A stretch of 64,000 bases of DNA from Kitasatospora sp. Root107. GTDB taxonomy: Bacteria > Actinomycetota > Actinomycetes > Streptomycetales > Streptomycetaceae. Location of the stretch: the NCBI RefSeq assembly GCF_001424875.1, contig NZ_LMCT01000034.1, forward strand, positions 112,315 through 176,314, written 5' to 3'. Positions 44,232 to 52,657 of this stretch are shown piece after piece. The position numbers and the translations under genes are program-made. The notes beneath the pieces are model-generated. The model saw only the letters and a program-made list of their open reading frames with translations, ran no database searches and was not told where the DNA came from. The first letter of the stretch is position 1. Every line of letters starts with the position of its first letter.

Positions 44232-44575
44232 CCCCGCAGGCGGGACTGTCACCGTCGGCACGGAACGAGCAGAGAGGATCCTGATCGGCTGACGCACCTC
44301 GGCGAGACAGCTGCCAATGATCGAGAAACGCCGAACGCCCGCACCTGGCCGAAGGCGTGATACGGGCGCCGATCTGTACTGCCCGGCGAACCGGAAGCAT
44401 GTACAGACAATGTGTCGGAAAAACCCTTTCCCCACATGTATCTCGCTGATCAGCGATCTGCGCCTCGGTCTGGCCGCTCCTCCTGGTGAAGAGTCAGCGG
44501 CTGATGCTGGGTAGGCCGGCTCCGATGGGCCTGGCCTCGAGTGTCTGGCGCTGTGCACCGTTCCGTGACCGGGCA
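44232..44575. other. Non-coding gap after the esterase
   Basis: 344 bp in which I see no supported gene, RNA or strong hairpin. It separates the carbohydrate regulon from the decayed strip. Confidence 0.4.
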
Positions 44576-44851
44576 TCACACTCCGGGCTCAGCAGCCGAG
44601 TCCCAGTCGCCGCCCTCGTCCTCGCTGCGCAGGTCCAGCAGACGTTTCGGCAGCCGGAGCATCACCCGACGGGTGCCCCAGTCGGCGAGGTGGAGATGGG
44701 CGTCGTACCGCTCCATCATCCTCCCCGGGCTCCCGCGGAAGTCGCCCCACTGGTACCTGTTGGTGAACCTGGTCGAGGTCACCCGGACCCTGGTGGACAG
44801 CGCACGGACCTCGGCGAGCCGGCCTGCGCCCAACTGGCGGTCGACGGCCAC
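44576..44851 (-). pseudogene. Remnant of a conserved actinobacterial protein
   Basis: The frame VAVDRQLGAGRLAEVRALST, then RFTNRYQWGDFRGSP, ADWGTRRVMLRLPKRLLDL and SEDEGGDWDSA resembles the N-terminal part of a longer conserved protein of unknown function that I recognise from actinomycetes. Here LLDL runs directly into SEDEGGDW, which are separated in relatives, and the protein ends soon after. The upstream frame does not connect to a plausible start. I judge it a truncated, internally deleted copy; recognition is from memory and not verified. Confidence 0.5.
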
Positions 44852-45177
44852 GATCTGTCGACCGTGGCCTCCTCGGCCATCGCCTCGAGCTGGGCCCTGT
44901 TCATCACACCCATGGCAGCCCAGGCTATCCAGGACGTCGGCTCGCCGACGCGGGGATGTCGATATTCCGGCTGGTCCCCGGCGGCTGACAGCCGATCAGG
45001 ATGAAGGCTGGAGGATTGAAGACCGGCCTGCACCTACCGAGGACAGCACCGCTCCTACGGGTGAATGGGGGAGTGGAAGGTGCCTCTCGCGGGGACGGAG
45101 TGTGATCAGGCTGAGGAGAACCCGGGAGTCAGCTGCTGCTCAGCGACCACAGGACCGGAGTGCAGAGGGAGGCCGTC
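44852..45177. other. Gap before the prenyl-diphosphate synthase gene
   Basis: 326 bp with fragmentary frames only. It must contain the promoter of the downstream gene, but I see no clear -35/-10 pair. Confidence 0.35.
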
Positions 45178-46203
45178 ATGGAGACTGAACGTACGTCACA
45201 CCAGATCACCGAGGAGGTGATCGCCTACATGGAGCCCGCGTTGCGTGGGGCGACGGCCATGCTCAGCCAGCCCGTCAGGCGGATGGCGGAGTACCACTTC
45301 GGCTGGACCGACGCCGGCGGCAGCCCGTCCACCCCACTGGGCCTCCGGCGGCGGCCTGCGCTGATTGCGCTGCTGTGCGCGGGCAACACCAGGGAGGCCT
45401 GGGACGGCGTCCGCAATGCCGCCGTCGCGGCCACGCTGATGTCCGCCGCCGGTACCGTGCACGACGACATCCAGGACCGGGAGATGCTCCGCAAGGGGCG
45501 ACCGACGCTGTGGAACGCTTTTGGCGTGGCAGCCGCCATCCAGGTCGGAGTCGCGCTGTACTGCCTGGCCTTCGAACTGCTGGCCAGGGAGGAGACGCCC
45601 CGGGCCGCGGTCGAGCTGAGCCGGCGTGCCGCCTTCGCCATCCGGGAGTGCTGCTCCGGTCAGATTCGTGACCTGCAGTCAGAAGGCAGTTCGCGAGCCG
45701 GTCTGCGGGAGTCGCTCGACCTGCTGGAGAACACCATCGCGTTCCCCACCGCCGGTGTCGCCATGGTCGGCGCGCTGGTGCGTGGGGCGACGGAGAGTGA
45801 GGTGGAGTCAGCGGAGCGGTTCGGCTATCACGCCGGTATGGCGATGGCCTTCTTCGACGACTGGGAGGGAGTCTGGGGCACCTCCCGGGAGTCACTGGAG
45901 GATTCGCTGGCAGATCTGCGGCGGCGTAAGGCTAGGTGCTTCGTGGCCGTCGCCCTGCAAGCCCACGGCCCGGCCCGGGACGAGCTGGCTGCCTTTTACG
46001 ACGGCACCGACGAACCCAACCCCGAACGGCTCGGGCGCGTCGCTGCCCTGATCGAGGAGTGCGGTGGTCGAAGGTGGCTCGAGGAGCGGATCGAGGAGCA
46101 CATCGAGCTGGCCCGGCGCGCGCTGCCGGAGGCGGTGGCCGATCCGGTCGCTCGGGCCGAACTCACCGCTTTCGTGGACGCGATCGCCGACGAGCTTCCC
46201 TGA
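45178..46203 (+). CDS. Polyprenyl diphosphate synthase-like protein, atypical second Asp motif
   Basis: 341 residues, all-helical isoprenyl synthase. The first aspartate-rich motif is intact (VHDDIQDREMLRKGRPTLW). The second, normally DDxxD (for example DDLLD), reads FFDDWEGVWG, so the last Asp is lost. RRRKARCFVAVAL follows where the basic helix is expected. GAGGGAGG lies 6 bases upstream of ATG 45178. No terpene cyclase or other isoprenoid gene is adjacent; the hopanoid genes are 14 kb away. It may be a short-chain synthase or a non-catalytic homologue. Confidence 0.82.
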   Translation: METERTSHQITEEVIAYMEPALRGATAMLSQPVRRMAEYHFGWTDAGGSPSTPLGLRRRPALIALLCAGNTREAWDGVRNAAVAATLMSAAGTVHDDIQDREMLRKGRPTLWNAFGVAAAIQVGVALYCLAFELLAREETPRAAVELSRRAAFAIRECCSGQIRDLQSEGSSRAGLRESLDLLENTIAFPTAGVAMVGALVRGATESEVESAERFGYHAGMAMAFFDDWEGVWGTSRESLEDSLADLRRRKARCFVAVALQAHGPARDELAAFYDGTDEPNPERLGRVAALIEECGGRRWLEERIEEHIELARRALPEAVADPVARAELTAFVDAIADELP

Positions 46204-46529
46204 CTTTCCCGCCCCGGCAGGTCCCCTGCCGACTGGCGCCGGCCTGTGTCCTGCGCAAGGCCCGCAGGGCCAGTGCCATCGCGGCCTCGAACGCCGTCGA
46301 GGGATCCTGCGTCGACGTGAGGGACGTCGCCGACTTGATGGACGGTGAGCGCGAGGTCGAGGCCAGTGTCCGGTATTCCGGGCGGCGCTGAGAGAAGACA
46401 CCCGATGGGTGGGGTTCGGCTTGTCCTGCCAGAAGGCGGGTTCACCGAGGCGCAGCGGGATCTCGTCACGCCCGGCCCGTCGGGCCTGCTCACTGGTACA
46501 GCAGGGCTGCCGAAGGCGTTGCCGTTGCC
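46204..46529. other. Gap with no supported gene
   Basis: About 325 bp downstream of the prenyl synthase. Open frames on both strands are compositional; nothing recognisable. Confidence 0.35.
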
Positions 46530-46640
46530 CGGCGGGCGGACGGGTGTGGTGTAGGCGAGGTTGAAGGCCACGCGCCGTAGTCCGGGCCGCTGCAGCGGGG
46601 TGACCCGGTGGGCGGTGGTGTCGCTGCGCAGCAGGTCTCC
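46530..46640 (-). pseudogene. Remnant of an Fe(II)/2-oxoglutarate oxygenase-like gene
   Basis: A 37-codon stretch (GDLLRSDTTAHRVTPLQRPG, then LRRVAFNLAYTTP) looks like the C-terminal core of a 2-oxoglutarate oxygenase, with the distal His and the 2-oxoglutarate-binding Arg. The rest is missing and the flanking sequence is unrelated. It abuts a universal-stress-protein remnant in another frame. Confidence 0.5.
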
Positions 46641-46656
46641 TGCAGGCGTCGCAGTT

Positions 46657-46812
46657 CCTGCCCTCGCGGGTCACGGGTTTCCACGCCTGCACGACACACA
46701 CCGGCACGTGGCGCCGATTCGCCTCATCGGCGGCCCAGGCGAGCACCATGCGGCTGGGGCGTTCGGGATCGACGCCGACCACGACGGAACGCTGTCCGTC
46801 GGGACTCATCAC
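46657..46812 (-). pseudogene. Universal stress protein (UspA) N-terminal remnant
   Basis: About 52 codons match the start of an UspA domain: MSPDGQRSVVVGVDPERPSR, then VLAWAADEANRRHVPVCVVQ and AWKP. The natural start is preserved, with GGAGGAG upstream. After TREGR the homology stops and the sequence passes into the oxygenase remnant. Intact Usp proteins have about 140 or 280 residues and an ATP-binding GxxGxxxxS motif, which is absent here. Confidence 0.7.
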
Positions 46813-46951
46813 GTCACGTCTCCTCCGGTGGCAGGGAGCGGTATTCCCCGAGTCGCCCGGTCACCTGTCAGAATGCGGGGGCTGAAAGCGGCCCGAGCGC
46901 TTATGGCAGCGTGACGGGATCGCACTGCGACTGTCACTTGACGGAACCAAC

Positions 46952-46986
46952 AAAAAGGCCGCCCCCGCATTCCTGCGGAAACGGCC
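46952..46986 (-). terminator. Intrinsic terminator with U-tract after a small ORF
   Basis: On the minus strand GGCCG-TTT-CCGCA-GGAA-TGCGG-GGG-CGGCC is followed by TTTTT: a nested hairpin with a real U-run, rare in this GC-rich window. Confidence 0.85.
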
Positions 46987-47056
46987 CACGCCCTGCATAA
47001 ACGCTGATCTGAACAACAGGATTTGTATCTGCCCCCCGGGCGCCGAAGTGGTCCCG

Positions 47057-47137
47057 TTATCTCCCGACCGAAAGGCCTGGTTGGGATTTCGCGATCACGA
47101 GCCGCAGAATCAGGGCTCCTGCTTCTCTGATCTGCAT
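47057..47137 (-). CDS. Small ORF of 26 codons with strong ribosome site
   Basis: ATG 47137 is preceded by GAGGAGG with 6-base spacing, one of the best ribosome sites in the window. The peptide begins MQIREAGALILRLVIAKSQP and ends in GLSVGR before TAA. It has a hydrophobic centre, basic residues and no Cys, Ser/Thr-rich core or leader-peptide repeat codons. An intrinsic terminator lies 70 bases downstream, so it forms its own short transcription unit. It could be a regulatory peptide, small membrane-active protein or RiPP-like precursor without neighbours; no function is assigned. Confidence 0.55.
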   Translation of the reverse strand: MQIREAGALILRLVIAKSQPGLSVGR

Positions 47138-47201
47138 ATTTACCTCCTCGTGATCGTCCTGCCGGTAGGTTCTCCGGCACTCTCCAAGGTACTCCGGTAA
47201 A

Positions 47202-47234
47202 GCGCGAATTCGGGCAAGTCAGGTGCGCGAATTC
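47202..47234. repeat. Two direct repeats upstream of the small ORF
   Basis: GCGCGAATTC occurs at 47202-47211 and again at 47225-47234, 23 bp start to start (about two helical turns), 65-97 bases upstream of the small ORF. This spacing suits a dimeric activator or a sigma-adjacent regulator. Confidence 0.5.
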
Positions 47235-47371
47235 CGTCGCGTCAGTTCATTACTGCAGCTGCCGGTCCGATTGGGTCACCCGGGACAGGCGTTGGCCGTG
47301 CGGCCGGCAGCCTCCCGGGGGCCGCAGTCGATGCTTACAACCGGAGGGGGTGCGCCGGCAGGACCTGCGGA

Positions 47372-47617
47372 TCAGTACGCGGAACCGCTTCGCAGATAGG
47401 TGCCCGCAACCTCGAGCCATGCCCCGGGGCTGAAGCAAGCCTCGACCGCGTGCGGAGTGTCCTCGAAGACGCGCAGGATCCGCAGCGCTCCGCTGGGGTG
47501 CAGGTCGTACTCGTACGTGAGGCCGCCGGGGACGTCCTGGTACTGCATGTCCAACGGCCCCTTGGACGGCTCGGACGGGGTCCGGGCCTCGACCGAGAGT
47601 TTCACGTAGACGGACAT
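47372..47617 (-). CDS. Small conserved hypothetical protein
   Basis: 81 residues (MSVYVKLSVEARTPSEPSKG, then GGLTYEYDLHPSGALRI). Unknown family. GGTGGAG precedes the ATG. It follows the DUF5994 gene by 55 bases on the same strand, so the two probably share a transcript. A degraded paralogue of its N-terminal half lies at about 49275-49395. Confidence 0.7.
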   Translation of the reverse strand: MSVYVKLSVEARTPSEPSKGPLDMQYQDVPGGLTYEYDLHPSGALRILRVFEDTPHAVEACFSPGAWLEVAGTYLRSGSAY

Positions 47618-47672
47618 GTCTCCACCACGTCTTTCCTGGCCACCCGAAGAGCTCATCCGGGTGGCGCATCGG

Positions 47673-48164
47673 TCAGAACGATTCGCCGGAAGGCTCGGAG
47701 CTGATGCCGGTGGCGATGAGGATCCGCCGCGCCGAGTCGGTGCCGCCGGCCTCGACCGCCCGCGCCATCGCGGCATGGGCCGCGTCGAGGCTTGCTTGCG
47801 GAGGGACGACGAGCAGCGCGAAATGATCGCGGTCACCCCGCGTGATGATCACCGTGTCATCACCGACCGGGTACCAGTTGATGTGCACGGACCGGCCGTC
47901 GACGACCAGACGGGCCGGGACGTCGTCCCACGCGTCCGCATCCAGGCCGATGCTCGTGACAGGGCCCAGGTGCTCGGTCAGCGCAGTGACCAGGCCGGGC
48001 AGCTCGGCACCGACGTCACGGGAACGAGGCCACCACGCACCATCGAGCGTCCCCTCGCGCGACCGCGTCGTCTCCAGCCTCAGCAGAACCGAACCCGGTT
48101 TCGCCGCCTCGCGGAACCGGTCCGGCAGGAGCGCCGAGAACGGCGTGTCGGAGTCATCCGCCAT
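47673..48164 (-). CDS. DUF5994-family protein
   Basis: 163 residues, soluble. The stretches LLRLETTRSREGTLDGAWWP, RSRDVGAELPGLVTALTEHL and GRSVHINWYPVGDDTVIITR match a family of unknown function common in streptomycetes (DUF5994, named from memory). No catalytic motif is apparent. It leads a small two-gene unit with the 81-residue protein. Confidence 0.75.
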   Translation of the reverse strand: MADDSDTPFSALLPDRFREAAKPGSVLLRLETTRSREGTLDGAWWPRSRDVGAELPGLVTALTEHLGPVTSIGLDADAWDDVPARLVVDGRSVHINWYPVGDDTVIITRGDRDHFALLVVPPQASLDAAHAAMARAVEAGGTDSARRILIATGISSEPSGESF

Positions 48165-48553
48165 GGCCCGCCACCCATCCGCAGGCCCTGGAAGAGCCCG
48201 CTCACCACCGAGGACGATGCCACGGACAGCCGGCATCCGATCCGAACCGCCCCCGGTGTCCCCACCGTACTCCGACCGGTCGTCGTGGTCTCCGGTCCAA
48301 CAGTGCAGGGGTCGGCCGGCCTGCCTCCAGCCGCGATCCGCACAGGTTCGCACCGGCCGGCCAGTCCTATCGGCCCACCAGGTCGACGCGCAGCTGGCGC
48401 GCATGGTGGCGTCCAGGTCGGGAAGGAGATGGTTGGTGCGGGCGAGGACCGTCCTGGATCGCGACGGTGGGGATGGCGTCGGCGCCATCCCCAGCCGAGT
48501 GACGACCCAACGGCAATAACCGGCGTAACGCCGGAAGGCGGTACGGAGGAGCG
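48165..48553. other. Divergent gap between the DUF5994 gene and the 48.6-kb gene
   Basis: About 390 bp without a supported gene. A 15-bp palindrome, CCGGCGT-A-ACGCCGG (48520-48534), lies 19 bases before the plus-strand start and could be an operator or hairpin. Confidence 0.4.
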
Positions 48554-48916
48554 ATGGCGCGGCTCGTGGTGAAGGGCGATGACCTCATCGTTGACCTGTC
48601 GTGGTGGGAGAAGGCCGCGGCGCGTCGCCGTGACGTCCGCGCACCCGTGTCCGCGATCCATCAGGTGAGCGTCGAGCCCGACTGGTGGCGTGCTCTGCGC
48701 GGCGTGCGCGGACGAGGTACCTGGATTCCCGGAGTCCTGTCCTACGGCATCCGTCCCCATCCCGAGGGGAAGGACTTCTCGGCTGTCCGAGTCCGAGCCC
48801 ACCGGCCCGTCGTATGCGTCGACCTGTGGCGCTCCTCGCCGTACACCCGCTTGGCCGTCACCGACCCGGACCCCGACGGCACCGTCCGGGCCATCCGCAC
48901 CGCCGCCGGCATCTGA
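48554..48916 (+). CDS. Conserved hypothetical protein
   Basis: 120 residues with GGAGG four bases upstream of ATG. The sequence (MARLVVKGDDLIVDLSWWEK, then PDWWRALRGVRGRGTWIPG, FSAVRVRAHRPVVCVDLW) looks like a small beta-rich domain found as single copies in many streptomycetes. It resembles a PH-like fold, but that is a guess. No partner gene is obvious. Confidence 0.7.
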   Translation: MARLVVKGDDLIVDLSWWEKAAARRRDVRAPVSAIHQVSVEPDWWRALRGVRGRGTWIPGVLSYGIRPHPEGKDFSAVRVRAHRPVVCVDLWRSSPYTRLAVTDPDPDGTVRAIRTAAGI

Positions 48917-48995
48917 CCGCCACTCGAACGGTTCACTCATTCGCGTGGTGGTGGCATGACCTGCCGTGCCAGCTGCGGCACCTGGTTGCCGTGTG

Positions 48996-49219
48996 TCACT
49001 CGCGTGACCACTCGGTCTCGGCCTGGGGTTCGCCGACGGTATCGGCTCCTTCCCAGAGGCGGATCCTGACCGCCCGGGGGCCGGGAGCGGGCAGGGAGAG
49101 CTTGCGCACGAACACGTCCCGCAGGTGGTTGGCCGCGGATTCTGCATGGGAGCACCGTCCCGCCGGGACCAGTGGCCATCGTCGTCCTGGGTCTCCAGAA
49201 CCCACCGGTAATGCCCCAT
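48996..49219 (-). pseudogene. Frameshifted small protein gene
   Basis: The start is good (AGGAGG 5 bases before ATG 49219) and the frame MGHYRWVLETQDDDGHWSRR is plausible. The coherent continuation HAESAANHLRDVFVRKLSLP, ending at TGA 48996, is in another frame; the shift lies near 49150. Either a recent frameshift or a sequence error. Family unknown. Confidence 0.6.
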
Positions 49220-49274
49220 CGTGGCCTCCTGTGACAACGATCCCGCCCCCGAACACGACCGTATGAGGCGGACG

Positions 49275-49395
49275 GGCCAACGGCGACCGGGGGGATCCGC
49301 GAGTCGTACTCGAAGGTGACGCCGTCCACCTGATGCCGGTCCCTCGACGGCTCCGCCGACGCCCAGGCCTCGACGGGCACAGGCCCGCCGAGGGC
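49275..49395 (-). pseudogene. Degraded paralogue of the 81-residue protein gene
   Basis: GPVPVEAWASAEPSRDRHQV then DGVTFEYDSRIPPVA parallels KLSVEARTPSEPSKG...GGLTYEYDLHPSGA of the gene at 47372-47617. No start codon or C-terminal half is present. Confidence 0.5.
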
Positions 49396-49505
49396 CGATC
49401 CCTGGGAACGGGGGGCTCGGTCCGCCCCCGATATCCCCACGTCATTGCGCCCACACAGGGCCTGTCCGGCCGGTATCGCGAGAGCCGCCGCGAGGTGCCG
49501 GTGTC

Positions 49506-50394
49506 TCAGCGCCACTCGATCAGGAACAGGGTGGCGTCGTCACTTGTGTGCCCGCCCCGCTTCTCCTTCAGGACGTGGGAGAGCGCGCGCACCACGGCCC
49601 GCACCCCGGCCTGCGAACGCTCGACGAGGTTGATCCAGTCGATGAGTTGTTCCTCCCCGAACTGCTCCCCTCCCGCCTCGCGCTCCTCGACCAGGCCGTC
49701 CGTGAAGCACAGGACCCGGTCGCCGTGCCGCAGCAACCGCTCGCTGATTACCGGCTCCTCTCCGCCGAATCCCACCGGCAGCGTGGTCTCGGTCTCCAAC
49801 CGCTCGACGACAACATGGTCGCGGATCAGCGGCGGCGCGGGATGGCCGGCTTTGACCCACTGCAGGTGACCGGTTCCGGTGTCCAGGCGGATCAAGTAGC
49901 GACCACTGGATCTCTGCGGCGACACTCATCGGCTCCAGGCGCCGGAGCTGGAAGATCCGGTCGGTGTAGGGGCTCTTGGTGGCCAGCAGATCCGCGACGA
50001 GACCGGCAAACCGGCGCGGAAGCCGACGGTCACCGCTACTGACGGCGTCCAGCGTCAGGGCCAGCACCTCCATCTCGTCACCTCCGCCCAGCAGCGGCAG
50101 GTACAACCGCACCCCGTCTCTCTGCGGCACCTCAACGGGAGCACCGCTCAGAAAGGCCGCACCAGCGGGGGATCCGTCGATCGGCACCGGCTCCACGGCG
50201 GCCAACCCCCGGCCAGGCAACGACGCCAGAACCAGCTGGCCGTAGTCCTGCAGCAGGAGCGCCGGGTCACGGCCGCCGAACCTATGCAGCGCGTCGGCGA
50301 GCTACGCAGCGATCAGCCCGACCGGCAGCTCATGGGCCTGGTCCAACAGCGACCCCAGCAGACGCTCGCTCAACCACCCCTGACGGACAGTCAA
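49506..50394 (-). pseudogene. SpoIIE-type PP2C phosphatase regulator, disrupted three ways
   Basis: Relatives combine an N-terminal sensor-like domain with a SpoIIE/PP2C phosphatase that acts on anti-sigma antagonists. The N-terminus (SERLLGSLLDQAHELPVGLI from a TTG at 50394) meets an in-frame TAG at 50302-50304. The next segment continues to SVAAEIQWS and joins, out of frame, RYLIRLDTGTGHLQWVKAGH near 49908. The metal-binding first half of the phosphatase domain (about 130 residues) is missing. The C-terminus (DRVLCFTDGLVE, HTSDDATLFLIEW) is intact. Confidence 0.82.
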
Positions 50395-50791
50395 TCGGGC
50401 TGGACCTGACGAAGATGCCCCGGACCTTGTGGGTCGGGGCGATTCTCTGTTTGTGGGTCAGTGCAAAAGCGGATTGACCGTCAAAGTGATGTGCTCGCGG
50501 CGCGGGGTGTTCGGCCGGTCCAGGCGTCATGCTGCGGGGTCGTGCGGGACGGCGTGGCGGCGAGCCGTCAGCCAGGCGGCGTCCACGGAGGGGTCGGCGA
50601 ACCGGGGGGCGGCGGCCCGGGAGGCGTTCGAGTGCTGCTTGAGCGCCGGGTCGAAGATCAGTTGCTGGACGGCCTACGGGTGCTGCACCGGACGGAGCGT
50701 CAGCGGTACGCCGTACGGCTCACGTCGGCTGTCGTCGAGCGGAGTCTGCGGCACCTTCTGCTCCGGCAGCCGAACGTTTCCCAGTCCTGAC
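50395..50791. other. Gap with no supported gene
   Basis: About 400 bp between two pseudogenes. Open frames on both strands lack recognisable content; probably eroded sequence. Confidence 0.4.
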
Positions 50792-51104
50792 TCATCGCGC
50801 CTGCTCCCCTACGAGTTCCAACCAGCCGTCGTCGACCGCGAGGTTGCTGTCCATGCACGACGAATTCCCGTTCCACCGAGGCGATGTCGAATCCGGTCTC
50901 GGTGACCGCACCGATCAGCAGGTCCAGCCGCTCGCCTGCGGTGTGCAGCCCGACACCGTGGCAGCGCTGGGTGACGAACCGTTCCTGGCACCCGGCGCGG
51001 TCGACTCGCCGGGCGATCCATCCCAGCCCAGGTCGACCATCAGTAGCCGGTTTCACGGGCGCATCGATGCGGTCGCCCTCGACGAACTTGCCCTGTTCCG
51101 GCAT
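50792..51104 (-). pseudogene. Small conserved protein gene with a single-base frameshift
   Basis: The frame from ATG 51104 (MPEQGKFVEGDRIDAPVKPA, then AGERLDLLIGAVTETGFDIA) runs to SVEREFVVH. One extra G then puts the natural ending DSNLAVDDGWLELVGEQAR (TGA at 50792) in another frame. The ending is recognisable because it forms a coherent acidic C-terminus. Function unknown. A sequencing error would give the same picture. Confidence 0.6.
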
Positions 51105-51157
51105 GAGGTAGTGCGTTGCCTACGCCGGGCGTCAAGTAATCGGAGTGGAAGCAATCC

Positions 51158-51850
51158 ATGCTGCATCCGTCGGTAGAACTGCTGACCACCCTTCTGCAGC
51201 CGCCGTCCGAGCCGGCCGGAAGTCCGACGGACTGGGGTCAGGTGGTCACACGATGGGGTGTGGCCTTCCCCGGTGACTATCGTGACTTCCTGGCCGTCTA
51301 CGGTGCCGGGACGATCGATGACTACCTGGTAGTCGCGACAGTTCTCGATCCTACTTCGGATCTCAAGGAGTGCGCGGTCAGTGAACTCACCTCTGTCGCG
51401 AGGTCGTTGCAACAGGAGGACGGTGAATGGCCTTACCTGGTATGGCCGGACGAGGGAGGATTGATCTGCTGGGGGATGACGGTCGACGCCGCTGTCCTCT
51501 ACTGGGACACCGCCGCCGCCGATCCCGACCAGTGGCCTGTGGTGGTTCGCAATCGTGAAGGGGACTTCGCACGCTTCGACTTCGGCATGGCCGAGTTCGT
51601 CGTGAGGATGCTCGGCCCCTCCGGAGAGCGCCCGCTCGGTAGCCCCAGAGTTTTCGGAGCGCCGAACTCCCGATTTCTGAACGAAGGGGACGAGAAGCGG
51701 ATCAAAGGCTCGGGCGGCGATCCGTGGGGGTACCTGGAGGAGCTCTTCGAAGCCAACGAGGCCGAGTACGACTGGGACGACGGCGCCTTGGTCGTCTGGC
51801 TGCCCGATGGAAGCCAGGAAGTGATTCCTGGTGGAGTTCCGTCGGAATAG
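51158..51850 (+). CDS. SMI1/KNR4 (SUKH) family protein
   Basis: 230 residues. The SUKH core is seen as VVTRWGVAFPGDYRDFLAVY and LVWPDEGGLICWGMTVDAAVLYW. Members are often immunity proteins against polymorphic toxins or general interaction modules. No toxin gene is adjacent, so immunity is unproven. The C-terminal 70 residues (WDDGALVVWLPDGSQEVIPG) are less conserved. It is divergent from the preceding pseudogene. Confidence 0.8.
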   Translation: MLHPSVELLTTLLQPPSEPAGSPTDWGQVVTRWGVAFPGDYRDFLAVYGAGTIDDYLVVATVLDPTSDLKECAVSELTSVARSLQQEDGEWPYLVWPDEGGLICWGMTVDAAVLYWDTAAADPDQWPVVVRNREGDFARFDFGMAEFVVRMLGPSGERPLGSPRVFGAPNSRFLNEGDEKRIKGSGGDPWGYLEELFEANEAEYDWDDGALVVWLPDGSQEVIPGGVPSE

Positions 51851-51982
51851 GATTGCCCCCGATCGGCCGTCGACCTGCCGGAGCTCGGGAGGGCCGTTGG
51901 CGACCTCGCCGCCACTGGCAGCCCCGGGGCGAAAGCCAAACGCCGACGGCCGACGACGCCGTACCTGTCGGGCGAGCGAGAA

Positions 51983-52657
51983 CTACGAACGGCCTCGCTG
52001 CTCGCTCTCATTGAGCCAGTCCAGGTACCAGCGTCCGAAAGTCTTCGCTGCGCCGTGCTCGTCAAGCAGCGGGGTGAGGTCCTCGTCGTCCGCCCGGTTG
52101 TCGGACCAGATCCGGCCTGCCTCAGAGCCGCTGACGATCAGCCACTGGCGGGCGGCACAGCCGAGATGCGAGATCACGATGGCGCCGACCGTGCGGTCCG
52201 GGGAGAACATCACCGGCTCCCATCGTTCGTCCCATGCCTCGATGGCGTCGTCGAAGTCCTCGATCTCATCGAAGTCCTCCTCCTCCGGGCGCTGTTCCCA
52301 CAGGGTCCTGACCAGGTCCGGGTCAGGACCCAGCCGGGGAAACGGCTCAGCCAGCCTGGACAGGTCGGCAAGCTCCGCGCCGTCTCCCTCCCAGCGCCAG
52401 CGGCCCTGGATACGACGTACCGGGAAGACGCCGTACGCCGGGCCGGCTCCGCCGGCTCCGACCTGGAGGAGAAACGCTTGGTACTCCTCAGGCAGAACAG
52501 CACCTATCTGGCCTTCGAGGTCAGCCACGTCGGCCGGCGTCAACGGCTCGTCCAAGGCAAACCGATGCCCCCAGGAACCGAACACACCCGAACTCGCCGG
52601 GCGGACCCCTAGCGAGTGCACACGTTCCCTCACACCAGCCCAAGCTTGATCATTCAT
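51983..52657 (-). CDS. SMI1/KNR4 (SUKH) family protein
   Basis: 224 residues with SUKH motifs LTPADVADLEGQIGAVLPEE and YQAFLLQVGAGGAGPAYGVF; later WLIVSGSEAGRIW and the ending FGRWYLDWLNESE are typical for the family. The start at ATG 52657 lacks a clear ribosome site, and ATG 52678 is possible. It converges on the other SUKH gene, 132 bases apart; they are not close duplicates. An immunity role is only a family-level suggestion. Confidence 0.82.
   Translation of the reverse strand: MNDQAWAGVRERVHSLGVRPASSGVFGSWGHRFALDEPLTPADVADLEGQIGAVLPEEYQAFLLQVGAGGAGPAYGVFPVRRIQGRWRWEGDGAELADLSRLAEPFPRLGPDPDLVRTLWEQRPEEEDFDEIEDFDDAIEAWDERWEPVMFSPDRTVGAIVISHLGCAARQWLIVSGSEAGRIWSDNRADDEDLTPLLDEHGAAKTFGRWYLDWLNESEQRGRS

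Noticed and set aside
46204..46554. Short plus-strand frames after the prenyl synthase gene
   Set aside because: They have no homology that I can recognise and partly overlap the oxygenase remnant on the other strand.
50461..50790. Plus-strand open frame in the gap between two pseudogenes
   Set aside because: No recognisable motif, poor codon pattern and no ribosome site; I first suspected a transposase remnant but found no catalytic block or terminal repeats.
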